Origin: a bacterium
Lineage (GTDB): Bacteria; CLD3; SB21
Length of the DNA: 64,000 nucleotides
Direction of reading: 5' to 3'
Assembly (NCBI GenBank): GCA_013360215.1
Contig: JABWCP010000015.1
Location: forward strand, 1-64,000
Positions 46,026 through 55,401 of the stretch are shown in pieces. The stretch's first letter is position 1, and every line of letters starts with the position of its first letter. Made by a program: the position numbers and the translations under genes. Under the pieces are notes generated by a model. That model was not told the DNA's origin. It did not search any database and saw nothing but the letters and a program-made list of their open reading frames with translations.

Positions 46026-47147
46026 TTAACTTGCTTCTGGCTGGACGTCACGATCATAACTTCGCGGCACTCCTTTTTCGTTTTCCGCGGCATGCGCGCG
46101 TTCGTGAATTGCTTTTTTCGCCAATATATCACGTTTGACGTGCGACCACTGCCGGGGTTTGAGCATCACAAATACAACACTGTACAATACTCGTTTAACC
46201 GAAGCCGGCAACTCGATCAAGACAAAAAACATCACTAATGCCAATCCGTTACACATAGAGATTGTTCGCAAATGACGCCGCGCATTTTCACGCAAAAGAC
46301 GGATCTGGCGGGGACTGTCAAAAAACGCAGTATATAGCATGATATTTTTTAAATAAAAAAAAAGCCGCCGGGTCCAAAATAAATGTCGGCAAACAGCACG
46401 AAAAAATGACGTCCCTAATTCAGGCTTTAAAATCAATGCGACGTGCTGCAATGAACGAATCCCTGTTTCCCACAGATACCACCCGGAATATAACGTATTC
46501 TCGGTATGGTTGGGCGAATACGAACTGATCAACGGCAACGAAAGAAACGGTTTGGATAAATTACCGCTTTTCATGGCTAAAAAAGCAATATGCGTTTGCG
46601 GCCAATACGACTGTGCGATCAATGCATCATCACCCGGTTTTAACCCCTGCCGAGCATGTTCGGTGCGAATCGCAAAAACACCGGCATTACCCATATAATA
46701 AAAATAGTGCTCGGCGGCCGATTCCAACGTCATAAGGCTTTCGTGCCCTATGAGTTTCCATTGATCAAACATCACTACAGAAAAATCTTCCCGCGTTGTC
46801 AGATGATGCATGATTTCAGGAAGCATATCTTCAGCCAGAATATCGTCATCACCAAATGCCATCCAAAACTGTCCACGGCTTTGATGAAACGTTTGTATCA
46901 TATTTCGGATGGCACCGATATTTTCCGAATTGCGTACATAACGAATCGCTACATTTGTTTGTGCGCTCATCGCCTTTACGACAACACCGGTATCATCCGT
47001 AGAACAATTATCCGAAACGATAATTTCGACGGACTGGGTAAAATCAAATTTTTCGGCTTGATGTATAATACTCTCAAGCAGTGCTTTCAGAAATCCGGAG
47101 CGATTCCATGTCGGTACACCGATAGAGAGAATTATATTATTTTTCAT
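46026..47147 (-). CDS. GT-A glycosyltransferase, family 2
   Basis: 373 residues from ATG 47147, which shares its A with the stop of the flippase gene (TAATG); the frame is open to 47180. GT2 features are ILSIGVPTWNRSGFLKALLESI at the N terminus, VEIIVSDNCSTDDTG and the metal-binding D-x-D segment WMAFGDDDIL. The C-terminal third contains two hydrophobic stretches near residues 265-320 that may anchor it to the membrane. It is the only GT2 in the window. Donor and acceptor unknown. Confidence 0.9.
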   Translation of the reverse strand: MKNNIILSIGVPTWNRSGFLKALLESIIHQAEKFDFTQSVEIIVSDNCSTDDTGVVVKAMSAQTNVAIRYVRNSENIGAIRNMIQTFHQSRGQFWMAFGDDDILAEDMLPEIMHHLTTREDFSVVMFDQWKLIGHESLMTLESAAEHYFYYMGNAGVFAIRTEHARQGLKPGDDALIAQSYWPQTHIAFLAMKSGNLSKPFLSLPLISSYSPNHTENTLYSGWYLWETGIRSLQHVALILKPELGTSFFRAVCRHLFWTRRLFFYLKNIMLYTAFFDSPRQIRLLRENARRHLRTISMCNGLALVMFFVLIELPASVKRVLYSVVFVMLKPRQWSHVKRDILAKKAIHERAHAAENEKGVPRSYDRDVQPEAS

Positions 47148-48457
47148 TATGCACGTATCCTTACCGAACGAACAACCCAAATCAAAAAAACAATCAACAT
47201 CATCGCTTCACCGATGCTGTATAAGATTACGGCGGTATAAGCCGAGCCGGAGGTCACACCGATACCGATCATGGCCGCACGTATCGCAAAACTTAGAAGT
47301 GAAATAACAAAATGCGTACGCTGCTTGCGAATCACCGACGAAATCATGCTTACGGGTGACGCGACAAGGTTTACTGCAATCGCTATCACAAGGTACCGGG
47401 CGTATTCGCCGGCATCCCTCCACGCGGCACCAAAAATCCATTCGAATAACCAAGGACCGGCGGTCACAATGATAATCAAAAACGGGAGCGAAAAAAAGGA
47501 CAGAAACTTAATGTTATTGATCACAAACGAACGCAAAAGTGCCGCATCCTCACTTAGTTTGGCTGACATTTCATAAAAAACTTGTGCCACACCTTGTCCA
47601 ATCACCGTACTGGGCAAACGAAGCACATTGGTTGCCAACGCAAAACAGGCCGCATCATGAGGACTGAACGATGCCGTGAATATCAATAAAGGTAATGACG
47701 CCGTCAGTTGATCAAGAAACGTCATCAGCAAACCATACGTCGGAAACTGTTTGAATCGTTTTAGCAAATTTCGAATTTCCATCCGATCAATAGCAAGATG
47801 ACGTATAGGCTTTCCTTCGTGCCGCAATCCAAAAAAAATCGTGATGTATAATGTGATGGCCGCCGATATATGCCCCAATACCAAACCCGTGATCGTCGAA
47901 CCTTGCCACGAATACATTGACAGCATGACAATAAACGCCAACAGCGGCGGCAAAGCTCGCGAGAAACTCAATACCTTATACGCTGCATGACGATTGGCCC
48001 AGCTCGCGAGAAGGATATTACCCGCGCCTAAAACAATCCACACCGGCAACCAAAAATATAACGGCCCGCCTTTGGGAAAAAACCCCAAATCCAACGCCAA
48101 ACCAAAAAACACCAGCGCACTGATAGCGATCACTATCGCGAAACCCAAAATCAGTTGCCCACAAAATTGAATGATCTTTGCAGCCTGTTCATCGGAGTCC
48201 GCCAAGACGATTGCCGAGTCCATACGGAGCATGATCGTGGAAGACGCAATCATCACCATAGCATTGAGTGTTGCGGCGATCCCGTAATCCGCTGAATCAT
48301 AAAGCCGTGTTACGATTGGCAATAAAAGAACAGCGATTGCCTGGCCGATGATCGTTCCAATAGACAATCGGGACACATTTTTGAGGTAACCACTTTGTTT
48401 AATGCGCTCCGTCAATTGGCGCAGCGTCATAGGAATGGATGATGGAGGAGCGGACAT
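47147..48457 (-). CDS. Wzx-type polysaccharide flippase (PST family)
   Basis: 436 residues from ATG 48457; the longer frame to 48607 would overlap the transketolase gene and adds a hydrophilic, basic stretch. About 12-14 membrane helices. The pattern SRLSIGTIIGQAIAVLLLPIVTRLY near the N terminus followed by YGIAATLNAMVMIASS is the classic start of PST/MOP oligosaccharide flippases. It moves the completed lipid-linked unit across the inner membrane. A MurJ-family flippase in the other block suggests either two polymers or replacement in progress. Confidence 0.9.
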   Translation of the reverse strand: MSAPPSSIPMTLRQLTERIKQSGYLKNVSRLSIGTIIGQAIAVLLLPIVTRLYDSADYGIAATLNAMVMIASSTIMLRMDSAIVLADSDEQAAKIIQFCGQLILGFAIVIAISALVFFGLALDLGFFPKGGPLYFWLPVWIVLGAGNILLASWANRHAAYKVLSFSRALPPLLAFIVMLSMYSWQGSTITGLVLGHISAAITLYITIFFGLRHEGKPIRHLAIDRMEIRNLLKRFKQFPTYGLLMTFLDQLTASLPLLIFTASFSPHDAACFALATNVLRLPSTVIGQGVAQVFYEMSAKLSEDAALLRSFVINNIKFLSFFSLPFLIIIVTAGPWLFEWIFGAAWRDAGEYARYLVIAIAVNLVASPVSMISSVIRKQRTHFVISLLSFAIRAAMIGIGVTSGSAYTAVILYSIGEAMMLIVFLIWVVRSVRIRA

Positions 48458-48467
48458 GATAATTGCG

Positions 48468-49370
48468 TTATATGTATTCCGACAATACGAGTCCGCAGGA
48501 TTGTCGGAGATAATCTTGCGATCCGGCGATTTGTATAAACTGATCGGGAATTGCAATGCGATGTACAAACGGTATCGGCATGGACTTTTTCTTTTCACGG
48601 CAATCATGCAAAGCTTCGAGTACGGCCGAACCTAAACCGGCACTACGCTGATGTTCTTCGAGCGTTATGATTCGTTCGTACGAGTGTGCCAACAGCTCAA
48701 TAGTCGTGTTGTCAATGGGTTTGATATACGGCACACTATACAAACCCCAAAGCAAATTATTATGACGAATAAAATCCGACGCGTAACGAAGCATGGCACC
48801 TGTTGTTAACACGACTGTATTTTTTCCGTGGCAAACAGGAATCATTTTACCGGCTGCGAATACGATATTTCCGGGATGTACAGCCGGTTCGCCGGCTTTT
48901 CCAAGTCGAATATACATCGGTGCATCGGTTTGAACGGCATGGGTCGTGATGAGGCGGGCTTCCTGAGGATCACCCGGCGCCGTAACAATCATGCCCGGAA
49001 GCGTACGTAAAATTCCTAAATCTTCCGTTCCATGATGTGAAGCCCCAAGCGCACCGTATGCAAATCCGCCACCGACCGATACGATTTTTACGCCAAGCGC
49101 ATGGTAACAAATATCGTAGCGTATCTGCTCCAAGCATCGCAACGTGGGAAAATTACCAATCGAATAAATGAACGGAATATATCCTTCTTTGGCCAAACCT
49201 GCGGCAATACCGGCCATATTTTGTTCGGCCACACCGATATTGAGAAACCGATCAGGAAACGACTCGGCAAACGGCTCAACCACCGAATAGCCAAGATCAC
49301 CTACCAGCAAAAAGACGCGCTCATCACGTTTTGCTTCGCTCATCAGTTGCTGAATAAAGGCCGTACGCAT
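48468..49370 (-). CDS. Transketolase, C-terminal half (pyrimidine-binding and C domains)
   Basis: 300 residues. Carries the Pyr domain with catalytic glutamate E49 (NIGVAEQNMAG), VGDLGYSVVEPF at the start, GGGFAYGALGASHHGTEDLGILRTLPGM, and a C-terminal transketolase domain (VVLTTGAMLRYA, ITLEEHQRSAGLGSAVLE). Together with the next gene upstream it makes a complete thiamine-diphosphate enzyme split in two. Such pairs are common in archaea and in sugar or secondary-metabolite loci, where they may transfer a two-carbon ketol to a sugar. Its start overlaps the stop of the N-terminal half by one base. Confidence 0.92.
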   Translation of the reverse strand: MRTAFIQQLMSEAKRDERVFLLVGDLGYSVVEPFAESFPDRFLNIGVAEQNMAGIAAGLAKEGYIPFIYSIGNFPTLRCLEQIRYDICYHALGVKIVSVGGGFAYGALGASHHGTEDLGILRTLPGMIVTAPGDPQEARLITTHAVQTDAPMYIRLGKAGEPAVHPGNIVFAAGKMIPVCHGKNTVVLTTGAMLRYASDFIRHNNLLWGLYSVPYIKPIDNTTIELLAHSYERIITLEEHQRSAGLGSAVLEALHDCREKKKSMPIPFVHRIAIPDQFIQIAGSQDYLRQSCGLVLSEYI

Positions 49371-50176
49371 TACGAATGCTCCAGTTGTTCCAGCGCATTA
49401 CGGAATTGTTCAGCGTCAGGTGTACGATAGTGCCAAAGCAATTTTTCTTCCATAAAATCAACACCCTTGCCTTTGACTGTCTCAGCAATAATGATATGCG
49501 GCTTATCATCTGTTTTTTTCGTTATCGCCGCCGATAACGCAGCATGATCATGACCATCCGTTACGGTCACATACCATCCAAAGGATTTGAACTTTTCCGA
49601 CAAAGGCCCCAAGTCAAGTACTTCATTCACATGACCAAGGCTTTGTATTTTATTATGATCTACGATCACCACCATGTTATTCAGATGATGGTGCGGTGCA
49701 AACAGCAACGCTTCCCAATTGGATCCTTCATCCAACTCTCCGTCGCTAAGGAGCGCAAAAATACGCCACGCTTGCCCGCGTCGTTTGGCAGCCAACGCCA
49801 GCCCGCAGCCAAACGATAACGCGTGTCCCAAACTCCCCGTGGACAATTCTACGCCCGGGATGTGGTGATTGGCATGCGAAGTAAAAAAACTTCCATTTTG
49901 CGCAAAGGAAGTAAGTTGTGACATGTCAAAAAAACCGCGCAACGCAAGCGCTGCATATAAAGCAGAGCACGCGTGCCCTTTACTGAGAAGAAAACGATCC
50001 CGGTCAGGCCACCGCGGGTTTTTGGGATTGACATTCATCACGCCGCCGTATAAAACAGCTAAAATATCCGCCATAGAAAAAGCGCCGCCAAGGTGCGACG
50101 AATTCGAAGCATGAACCATTTTTAACGCTTCAATCCGAATCGCTTTGCTGAATGCTTTTACTTCATCCGTGGTCAC
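49370..50176 (-). CDS. Transketolase, N-terminal half (thiamine-pyrophosphate-binding domain)
   Basis: 268 residues from GTG 50176, which overlaps the FkbM stop by 4 bases (GTGA); a TTG at 50188 is the longer option. The cofactor motif SDGELDEGSNWEA with a downstream N about 30 residues later (DHNKIQ) is the canonical TPP-magnesium site, with S in place of the first G. SSHLGGAFSMADILAVLYGG and SKGHACSALYAALAL are typical of transketolase. The enzyme may build a branched or elongated sugar, because it is embedded between CDP-dideoxysugar genes and the flippase rather than with central-metabolism genes. Confidence 0.92.
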   Translation of the reverse strand: MTTDEVKAFSKAIRIEALKMVHASNSSHLGGAFSMADILAVLYGGVMNVNPKNPRWPDRDRFLLSKGHACSALYAALALRGFFDMSQLTSFAQNGSFFTSHANHHIPGVELSTGSLGHALSFGCGLALAAKRRGQAWRIFALLSDGELDEGSNWEALLFAPHHHLNNMVVIVDHNKIQSLGHVNEVLDLGPLSEKFKSFGWYVTVTDGHDHAALSAAITKKTDDKPHIIIAETVKGKGVDFMEEKLLWHYRTPDAEQFRNALEQLEHS

Positions 50177-51099
50177 GATTTCACCCAAGTCTTGATTTTA
50201 TTGGCGTGCCGTTCACGATGCAGAAAAATAAAATTGGTTTCAACGGTCGTTTCGTCTACGACGGTTACCGGTGCGAGATAATCATTTTGAATTAAAAAAC
50301 AATAGTATCCCATTTCCTTAAAAAAAGTAATGATGTCATTAGGATGATAATTGTACTTAGCCGCCCACTTACGCAACATTTCCGTACATACGATCGGCTT
50401 ATGGGTTTGCAGCGTGTTTTTCCCTCCGCGATAGACCATCAATTCCGCGCCTTCCACATCGCATTTGATAAAGTCCGGCTTCGCACCATACTGTTCACAA
50501 AAATTATCCATCGTTTCCAGCGCGCATTCCGTTTCGTGCGCATTAGCGGCTTCGGTTATATTAACCGCCGATGCACTAGTCGAAAGTTCCGGGTCGACAA
50601 AAAACGTAAGTTTTCCTGTGCGATCGGATAAGCCGAGATTATGCGGCTTAATACGCATGGCTGCATTTAACTGAATATTATTTTCCAGCTCCCGATACGT
50701 TCCGGGTACCGGCTCAAACGCCCAAACATGTAAATCGGAAACGACCTTAGAAAAATTTAGTGAATACCAGCCAATATTAGCGCCAATGTCAAAAACCGAC
50801 ATACCCGGTTCCAACAAACGACACATCATTGAAAAATACTCTGGTTCATACTGCGCAAAATTAAGAATTTCAAACGGCGCACTGCGTTTGTCGGCTTTTG
50901 GGGTTAACCAACGAAGTCCGTGCGGACGCGTAGTCCATACTATACCATGCGACGTGATCGTGATATTTTCGATATCCGTGTGCCGGAGTAAATCCGTGTA
51001 TTCGAAAAGCTGATTATGTTTCTCATACATTGCTTGTATGTATTCCGATTTTTTAATCGCACCGGAACGGTATTGATTTTGAATGTCTGTAATTTTCAT
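50173..51099 (-). CDS. FkbM-family SAM-dependent methyltransferase
   Basis: 308 residues. An FkbM-type O-methyltransferase with MSVFDIGANIGWYSLNFSK (motif I), VWAFEPVPGTYRELENNI, GLSDRTGKLTF, PDFIKCDVEGAELMVYRGG and a C-terminal segment ending FLHRERHAN. The N-terminal about 70 residues are a family-variable extension. It probably O-methylates a sugar hydroxyl, perhaps on the dideoxy sugar made by the adjacent genes. The ATG at 51099 overlaps the SDR stop. Confidence 0.9.
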   Translation of the reverse strand: MKITDIQNQYRSGAIKKSEYIQAMYEKHNQLFEYTDLLRHTDIENITITSHGIVWTTRPHGLRWLTPKADKRSAPFEILNFAQYEPEYFSMMCRLLEPGMSVFDIGANIGWYSLNFSKVVSDLHVWAFEPVPGTYRELENNIQLNAAMRIKPHNLGLSDRTGKLTFFVDPELSTSASAVNITEAANAHETECALETMDNFCEQYGAKPDFIKCDVEGAELMVYRGGKNTLQTHKPIVCTEMLRKWAAKYNYHPNDIITFFKEMGYYCFLIQNDYLAPVTVVDETTVETNFIFLHRERHANKIKTWVKS

Positions 51100-52139
51100 G
51101 TATAGGACTTAATCGTTCGTGTAAAACCCTCTTCGACAGTTGTCGTCGGTTGCCAACCTAAGCTCTTTATTTTGGTAATATCCGGAACACTGCGTTGTAC
51201 GGCGCTGGGAATATAGCCATTTTGCGGCGGGATATCCAAAATCACTGATAATTTTTTTTCCGGAAACAGTGTTACTAATTTTTCCGCCAATCCTCGAATA
51301 CTGATTTCACATTCAGGGTTACCTACATTATAAGCTTCGGTCGTTTTTCCGTGGAGCATCACCGTAAAAAAACCGATAACCGCATCGCGAAGATAACAAA
51401 AGGAGCGCGTTGCAGCACCGCTACTGCGAAGTACAATATTATTTCCATTAACAATATCTGCAACCAAATCCGCAAAAATACGCCCGTCATCCAGCGCCAT
51501 GCCGGGCCCATAGGTGTGAAACGGTCGAACGATCACCGTGGGAAGACCATACTGGTGAGACCATGCAACGCACATTGTTTCGCCAAGCCTTTTGCTTTCC
51601 GCATAACATGAACGCAGGGCCATGCTATCCAAACAACCAAGCTGCATCTCATTGGTCGGTATTTGGCGCGCTTCCAGTTGACCATATACTTCGCTGCTGC
51701 TAAAGTACAAAAATCGTTCGCTTTGGGATTGACGCGCTACCTCAAGCATGTTTTGCGTGCCGGTCGTATTGGCCGTCAAAGTACCCACCGGATCTATACC
51801 ATAATATTTTGGCGAGGCTTGGCTTGCGGCATGTACTACAAAATGAACCGGCGTATCAGAGCGAAATACCAACCGTGTTACATCGGCTACGTGTAACTTA
51901 AAATCGTTACGTCCGGCATGATGTGCAAACCTCTGACGTGCACGTTCTTCAGACCGTACAATCCCGATCACATGAATGTTCATACCCAAATGATCATTGA
52001 GCCCTAATAACGTTTCTACCATGTACGCCGGTAGAAAACCATTGGCCCCACTGATAAGAACCGTTTTTCCACGGAGTACATCCCAAGGCAGCGGCGCAGA
52101 AATAATATGCGCGATGTCTTCGCGTATTATTGAATGCAT
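51096..52139 (-). CDS. NAD-dependent epimerase/dehydratase (extended SDR) in the CDP-sugar operon
   Basis: 347 residues from ATG 52139 (ATGA overlap with rfbH); the frame is open to 52232. After a 25-residue leader it has TVLISGANGFLPAYMVETLL, FVVHAASQASPKYYGIDP, FSSSEVYGQLE, CYAESKRLGE (YxxxK) and RPFHTYGPGMALDDGRIF. The fold is that of UDP-glucuronate decarboxylase-like or dehydratase-like SDRs. The place directly after rfbH suggests it reduces CDP-4-keto-3,6-dideoxyglucose, as RfbJ or the paratose synthase do, or acts on its branched derivative. The exact reaction is inferred from context only. Confidence 0.85.
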   Translation of the reverse strand: MHSIIREDIAHIISAPLPWDVLRGKTVLISGANGFLPAYMVETLLGLNDHLGMNIHVIGIVRSEERARQRFAHHAGRNDFKLHVADVTRLVFRSDTPVHFVVHAASQASPKYYGIDPVGTLTANTTGTQNMLEVARQSQSERFLYFSSSEVYGQLEARQIPTNEMQLGCLDSMALRSCYAESKRLGETMCVAWSHQYGLPTVIVRPFHTYGPGMALDDGRIFADLVADIVNGNNIVLRSSGAATRSFCYLRDAVIGFFTVMLHGKTTEAYNVGNPECEISIRGLAEKLVTLFPEKKLSVILDIPPQNGYIPSAVQRSVPDITKIKSLGWQPTTTVEEGFTRTIKSYT

Positions 52140-53494
52140 CACGAAGCCGTATCTTGTCGGAGAAATGAACGGATAGCGTCGATCATATAATCTAACATCG
52201 GCGTCGTTAAACCAGGATACACCCCCAACCAAAACCCGTTATTCATGATATGATCCGTATTGGTCAATTCACCTACAACGCGGTAAGAACCCGGCTGTTC
52301 TCGGAAAGCATCAAAAAAAGGTTGGCGTATAAGATTGCCGCCAAACAACATGCGTGTTTGAATTTTTTTGTTTTCAAGATAGCGGATCAACTCGGGACGA
52401 GAAATACCGCTTTCGCTGCGAAGACTGATGAGAAAACCAAACCAACTCGGATTGGCATTGGGTGTGGCTTCAGGTAAAATAAAAATATCCGAGAACTCCG
52501 CTAAACCGTTTTTCAGATAATTCCAATTTGCACGTCGTCTAGCGGCAAAATCCTCAAGTCTGTCTAATTGCACGCAACCTATTGCGGCTTGAATATCCGT
52601 AGCTTTAAGATTGTAACCTAGATGACGGTACGTGTATTTATGATCATAACCACACGGCAACGTTCCGAGTTCCCAATCAAACCGTTTACCACACGTATTA
52701 TCTTTTCCGGAATCGCACCAGCAGTCACGACCCCAATCACGAAACGATTCAATACTGCGCTTGAGAATACTTTTATGGGTGTACACGGCACCGCCTTCGC
52801 CCATCGTAATATGGTGCGGCGGATAAAAGCTACTTGTCGCGACATCACCGAATGTTCCTGTCCACCGGCCCCGATATTCCGAACCCAGCGCATCGCAATT
52901 ATCTTCTACGAGCCAGAGATTATATTTTTTACAAAACGTCGTCACGGCATCCAGATCAAAAGGATTGCCGAGCGTATGAGCGATCATGACTGCTTTCGTT
53001 TTTGGGCTGTACGCCGCTTCCAATGCCCGCGTATCGATATTCGCTGTTTCGGTATGCACATCCAGAAAAACAGGTACGGCGCCAAACTGCAACATCGGAG
53101 CAACCGTCGTCGGAAAACCGGCCGCTACGGTTATAACTTCGTCGCCTTTACGAATCCGACGATCTTCCAGTAACGGAGAAGTCAGACTCATAAACGCCAA
53201 AAGGTTGGCCGACGAACCGGAGTTACACAACATGGCGTGCTTCACGCCGAGTTTTTTGGCAAGCTTGCTTTCAAACTCCTTTGAAAAATGTCCGGATGTA
53301 AGCCAAAACTCAAGACTTGCATCTACGGCATGTTGCATTTCTTTTTCATCAAACACACGTCCCGCGTACGATATAGCGGATTGACCGGGCACAAATTCCT
53401 TTTTTTGACCGTGCGTCAAACGGTAATACTCGGCCGTCTTTTCTAAAATTTCGAGCCGAAGCTTTTCCGCCGCGGCTTTTACGTTTTGATCCAT
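52139..53494 (-). CDS. rfbH: CDP-4-keto-6-deoxy-D-glucose 3-dehydrase (E1)
   Basis: 451 residues. A PMP-dependent, iron-sulfur-containing dehydrase of the aminotransferase superfamily that removes the C3 hydroxyl to start 3,6-dideoxyhexose synthesis. The usual lysine is replaced by H227 ([16 protein letters not shown]), the defining change of E1, and the 2Fe-2S cysteines C200, C258, C260 and C268 are all in place ([19 protein letters not shown]). These positions match those of the Yersinia E1 enzyme with a constant offset of 7. It needs an E3 reductase partner (ferredoxin-NAD reductase, DdhD) not seen in the window. Starts at ATG 53494; 56 bases separate it from rfbG. Confidence 0.96.
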   Translation of the reverse strand: MDQNVKAAAEKLRLEILEKTAEYYRLTHGQKKEFVPGQSAISYAGRVFDEKEMQHAVDASLEFWLTSGHFSKEFESKLAKKLGVKHAMLCNSGSSANLLAFMSLTSPLLEDRRIRKGDEVITVAAGFPTTVAPMLQFGAVPVFLDVHTETANIDTRALEAAYSPKTKAVMIAHTLGNPFDLDAVTTFCKKYNLWLVEDNCDALGSEYRGRWTGTFGDVATSSFYPPHHITMGEGGAVYTHKSILKRSIESFRDWGRDCWCDSGKDNTCGKRFDWELGTLPCGYDHKYTYRHLGYNLKATDIQAAIGCVQLDRLEDFAARRRANWNYLKNGLAEFSDIFILPEATPNANPSWFGFLISLRSESGISRPELIRYLENKKIQTRMLFGGNLIRQPFFDAFREQPGSYRVVGELTNTDHIMNNGFWLGVYPGLTTPMLDYMIDAIRSFLRQDTAS

Positions 53495-53550
53495 GTCGTT
53501 TATTTTATTCTCGTTTTCGGAGTCGCGCTCAAAGTTAAAAAATCAAATCT

Positions 53551-54642
53551 TCAGATCGCGTGGAATGACAAGCTTAGATATTCATCAAGTTGTTTTTTAC
53601 GTGCATCCCAAAGCGAACCAGTGGATGCATCGTCGTGATAGCCTTGGGCTGTCAATGCGATAGTTTGTTCCAGTGATAAAGCCGGTTTCCACGACAATTG
53701 TGAAACCGCCTTGGAAATATCTAAACGCAACATGTAGGCTTCGTGTTCATTTTGTTTTACCGCAGCGGTTTCAAATCGTCCGAAACCCGTTTTGGAAATC
53801 AGCGCGAGGATAAGTTCCTGTACCGAGCACGCATGATGCATTGCCGGTCCAAAATTCCATCCGCCGGAGTATGTTTTACCGTGGAGCAATAATTTCTCCC
53901 CCAACGTAAGATAGCCGCGCAACGGCTCAAGAACGAATTGCCACGGACGAACTGCGTTGGGGTTTCGCAGTATCAGTGTTTGATTTTTTTGCGCCGCCCT
54001 GAAAAAATCAGGAACGATGCGATTCTCGGCCCAATCCCCTCCGCCGATTACGTTGCCGGCACGCGCACTAGCGACGGTGCACGTTCCTTCGTTCGAAAAA
54101 AAAGATCGCGTATATGAAGCCGTGATCAGTTCCGATGCACCTTTGGAAGCGCTATAAGGGTCGACACCTCCCATGGGGTCGTTTTCACGATAACCCCACA
54201 CCCACTCGTTGTTTTGATAACACTTATCGCTGGTTACATTGATTGCTGCACGAACGGATGGTGTTGCGCGCACCGCTTCAAAAAAACGAACCGTGCCCAC
54301 CACGTTGGTTTCAAATGTCTCTGCAGGATCGCGATAACTGTCCAGTACCAACGCTTGGGCGGCAAGATGAAATGCGATATCGGGTCGAACTTCTTTAACA
54401 TAATCCACCAATGCGTGCGGATCGCGAATATCACCATCGCGGTGATGTATTTTATTTTGTAAATCACATCGTACGAAATTATCGTTATTGGTTTTCGGAG
54501 CGAGAGCAAACCCGTAAACCTCGGCGCCAAGGGTATGCAACCAAATACTGAGCCAAGATCCTTTGAAACCGGTATCGCCTGTAACCAAAACGCGTTTACC
54601 GCGATAGATGTCGGAAAAATTGTTTTTCACCAGGTCACCCAT
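53551..54642 (-). CDS. rfbG: CDP-glucose 4,6-dehydratase
   Basis: 363 residues. Converts CDP-glucose to CDP-4-keto-6-deoxyglucose. NAD loop VLVTGDTGFKGSWLSIWL (18-35), LAAQALVLDSYRDPAETFETNVVGT, NVTSDKCYQN, DPYSASKGASEL (YxxxK) and ARAGNVIGGGDWAENRIVPD are the diagnostic motifs of RfbG. ATG 54642 overlaps the rfbF gene by 16 bases; a GTG at 54630 would give a 4-base overlap, but the ATG keeps the usual N terminus. Confidence 0.97.
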   Translation of the reverse strand: MGDLVKNNFSDIYRGKRVLVTGDTGFKGSWLSIWLHTLGAEVYGFALAPKTNNDNFVRCDLQNKIHHRDGDIRDPHALVDYVKEVRPDIAFHLAAQALVLDSYRDPAETFETNVVGTVRFFEAVRATPSVRAAINVTSDKCYQNNEWVWGYRENDPMGGVDPYSASKGASELITASYTRSFFSNEGTCTVASARAGNVIGGGDWAENRIVPDFFRAAQKNQTLILRNPNAVRPWQFVLEPLRGYLTLGEKLLLHGKTYSGGWNFGPAMHHACSVQELILALISKTGFGRFETAAVKQNEHEAYMLRLDISKAVSQLSWKPALSLEQTIALTAQGYHDDASTGSLWDARKKQLDEYLSLSFHAI

Positions 54643-55400
54643 GGTGCGCGTTTTTCACGTAAAAGTTCGTCGAGCATATTCTTATCACGCAATGTATCCA
54701 TCGGCTGCCAAAACCTGTCATGTTTGAATGCAACAAGCGATTGGGAGCGGGCTAAGGTTTCTAACGGTTCACGTTCCAATACTGTTTGATCGTCTTTGAG
54801 TAATTGCAAAACACTGTTTTCAAAAATAAAAAAACCGGCATTCACCCAAGCTCCGTCGCCTTTGGGTTTTTCCTGAAAACTCTGCACCATTCCGGATGCA
54901 TCCATAGCCATGGCGCCAAATCTCCCGCTCGGCTGTATCGCCGTCACTGTCGCCGGTTTGCCATGCGCCATATGGAATGACAGAAGTTTACGGATATCCA
55001 CATCGGCCACTCCGTCGCCGTAAGTCAGAAAAAAACGCTCGCCATCAAGATAGGAAGCAACGCGTCGGATGCGTCCGCCGGTCATGGTATCCAGCCCGGT
55101 ATCCACCAACGTCACACGCCACGGTTCTGCCGTATGTGTGTGAATGACAGGCGCATTGTGCGCACGAAAATCAAACGTGACATCCGATTCGTGTAAAAAA
55201 TAATTGGCAAAATATTCTTTGATCACATAGCCCTTATAGCCAAGACATATCACAAAATCATTGTACCCGTAACTGGAGTAGATTTTCATGATGTGCCATA
55301 AAATCGGTTTACCTCCGATTTCAATCATCGGTTTCGGTTTTAAGTGCGACTCTTCACTGATGCGCGTACCGTAACCGCCGGCTAAAATGACAACTTTCAT
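54627..55400 (-). CDS. rfbF: Glucose-1-phosphate cytidylyltransferase
   Basis: 257 residues. Makes CDP-glucose from CTP and glucose-1-phosphate. The nucleotidyltransferase start VVILAGGYGTRISEESHLKPKPMIEIGG is intact. FLTYGDGVADVDIRKLL and GRFGAMAMD follow, and the C-terminal HDRFWQPMDTLRDKN segment is typical of RfbF. First enzyme of the CDP-3,6-dideoxyhexose branch and immediately upstream of rfbG and rfbH, so the full A-B-C sequence of steps is present. Confidence 0.97.
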   Translation of the reverse strand: MKVVILAGGYGTRISEESHLKPKPMIEIGGKPILWHIMKIYSSYGYNDFVICLGYKGYVIKEYFANYFLHESDVTFDFRAHNAPVIHTHTAEPWRVTLVDTGLDTMTGGRIRRVASYLDGERFFLTYGDGVADVDIRKLLSFHMAHGKPATVTAIQPSGRFGAMAMDASGMVQSFQEKPKGDGAWVNAGFFIFENSVLQLLKDDQTVLEREPLETLARSQSLVAFKHDRFWQPMDTLRDKNMLDELLREKRAPWVTW

Positions 55401-55401
55401 A

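Noticed and set aside
48468-50176. Frameshifted single transketolase gene
   Set aside because: The two halves each have their own start with translational coupling, complete domains and the split point seen in known two-subunit enzymes; a natural split is more likely than a broken gene.
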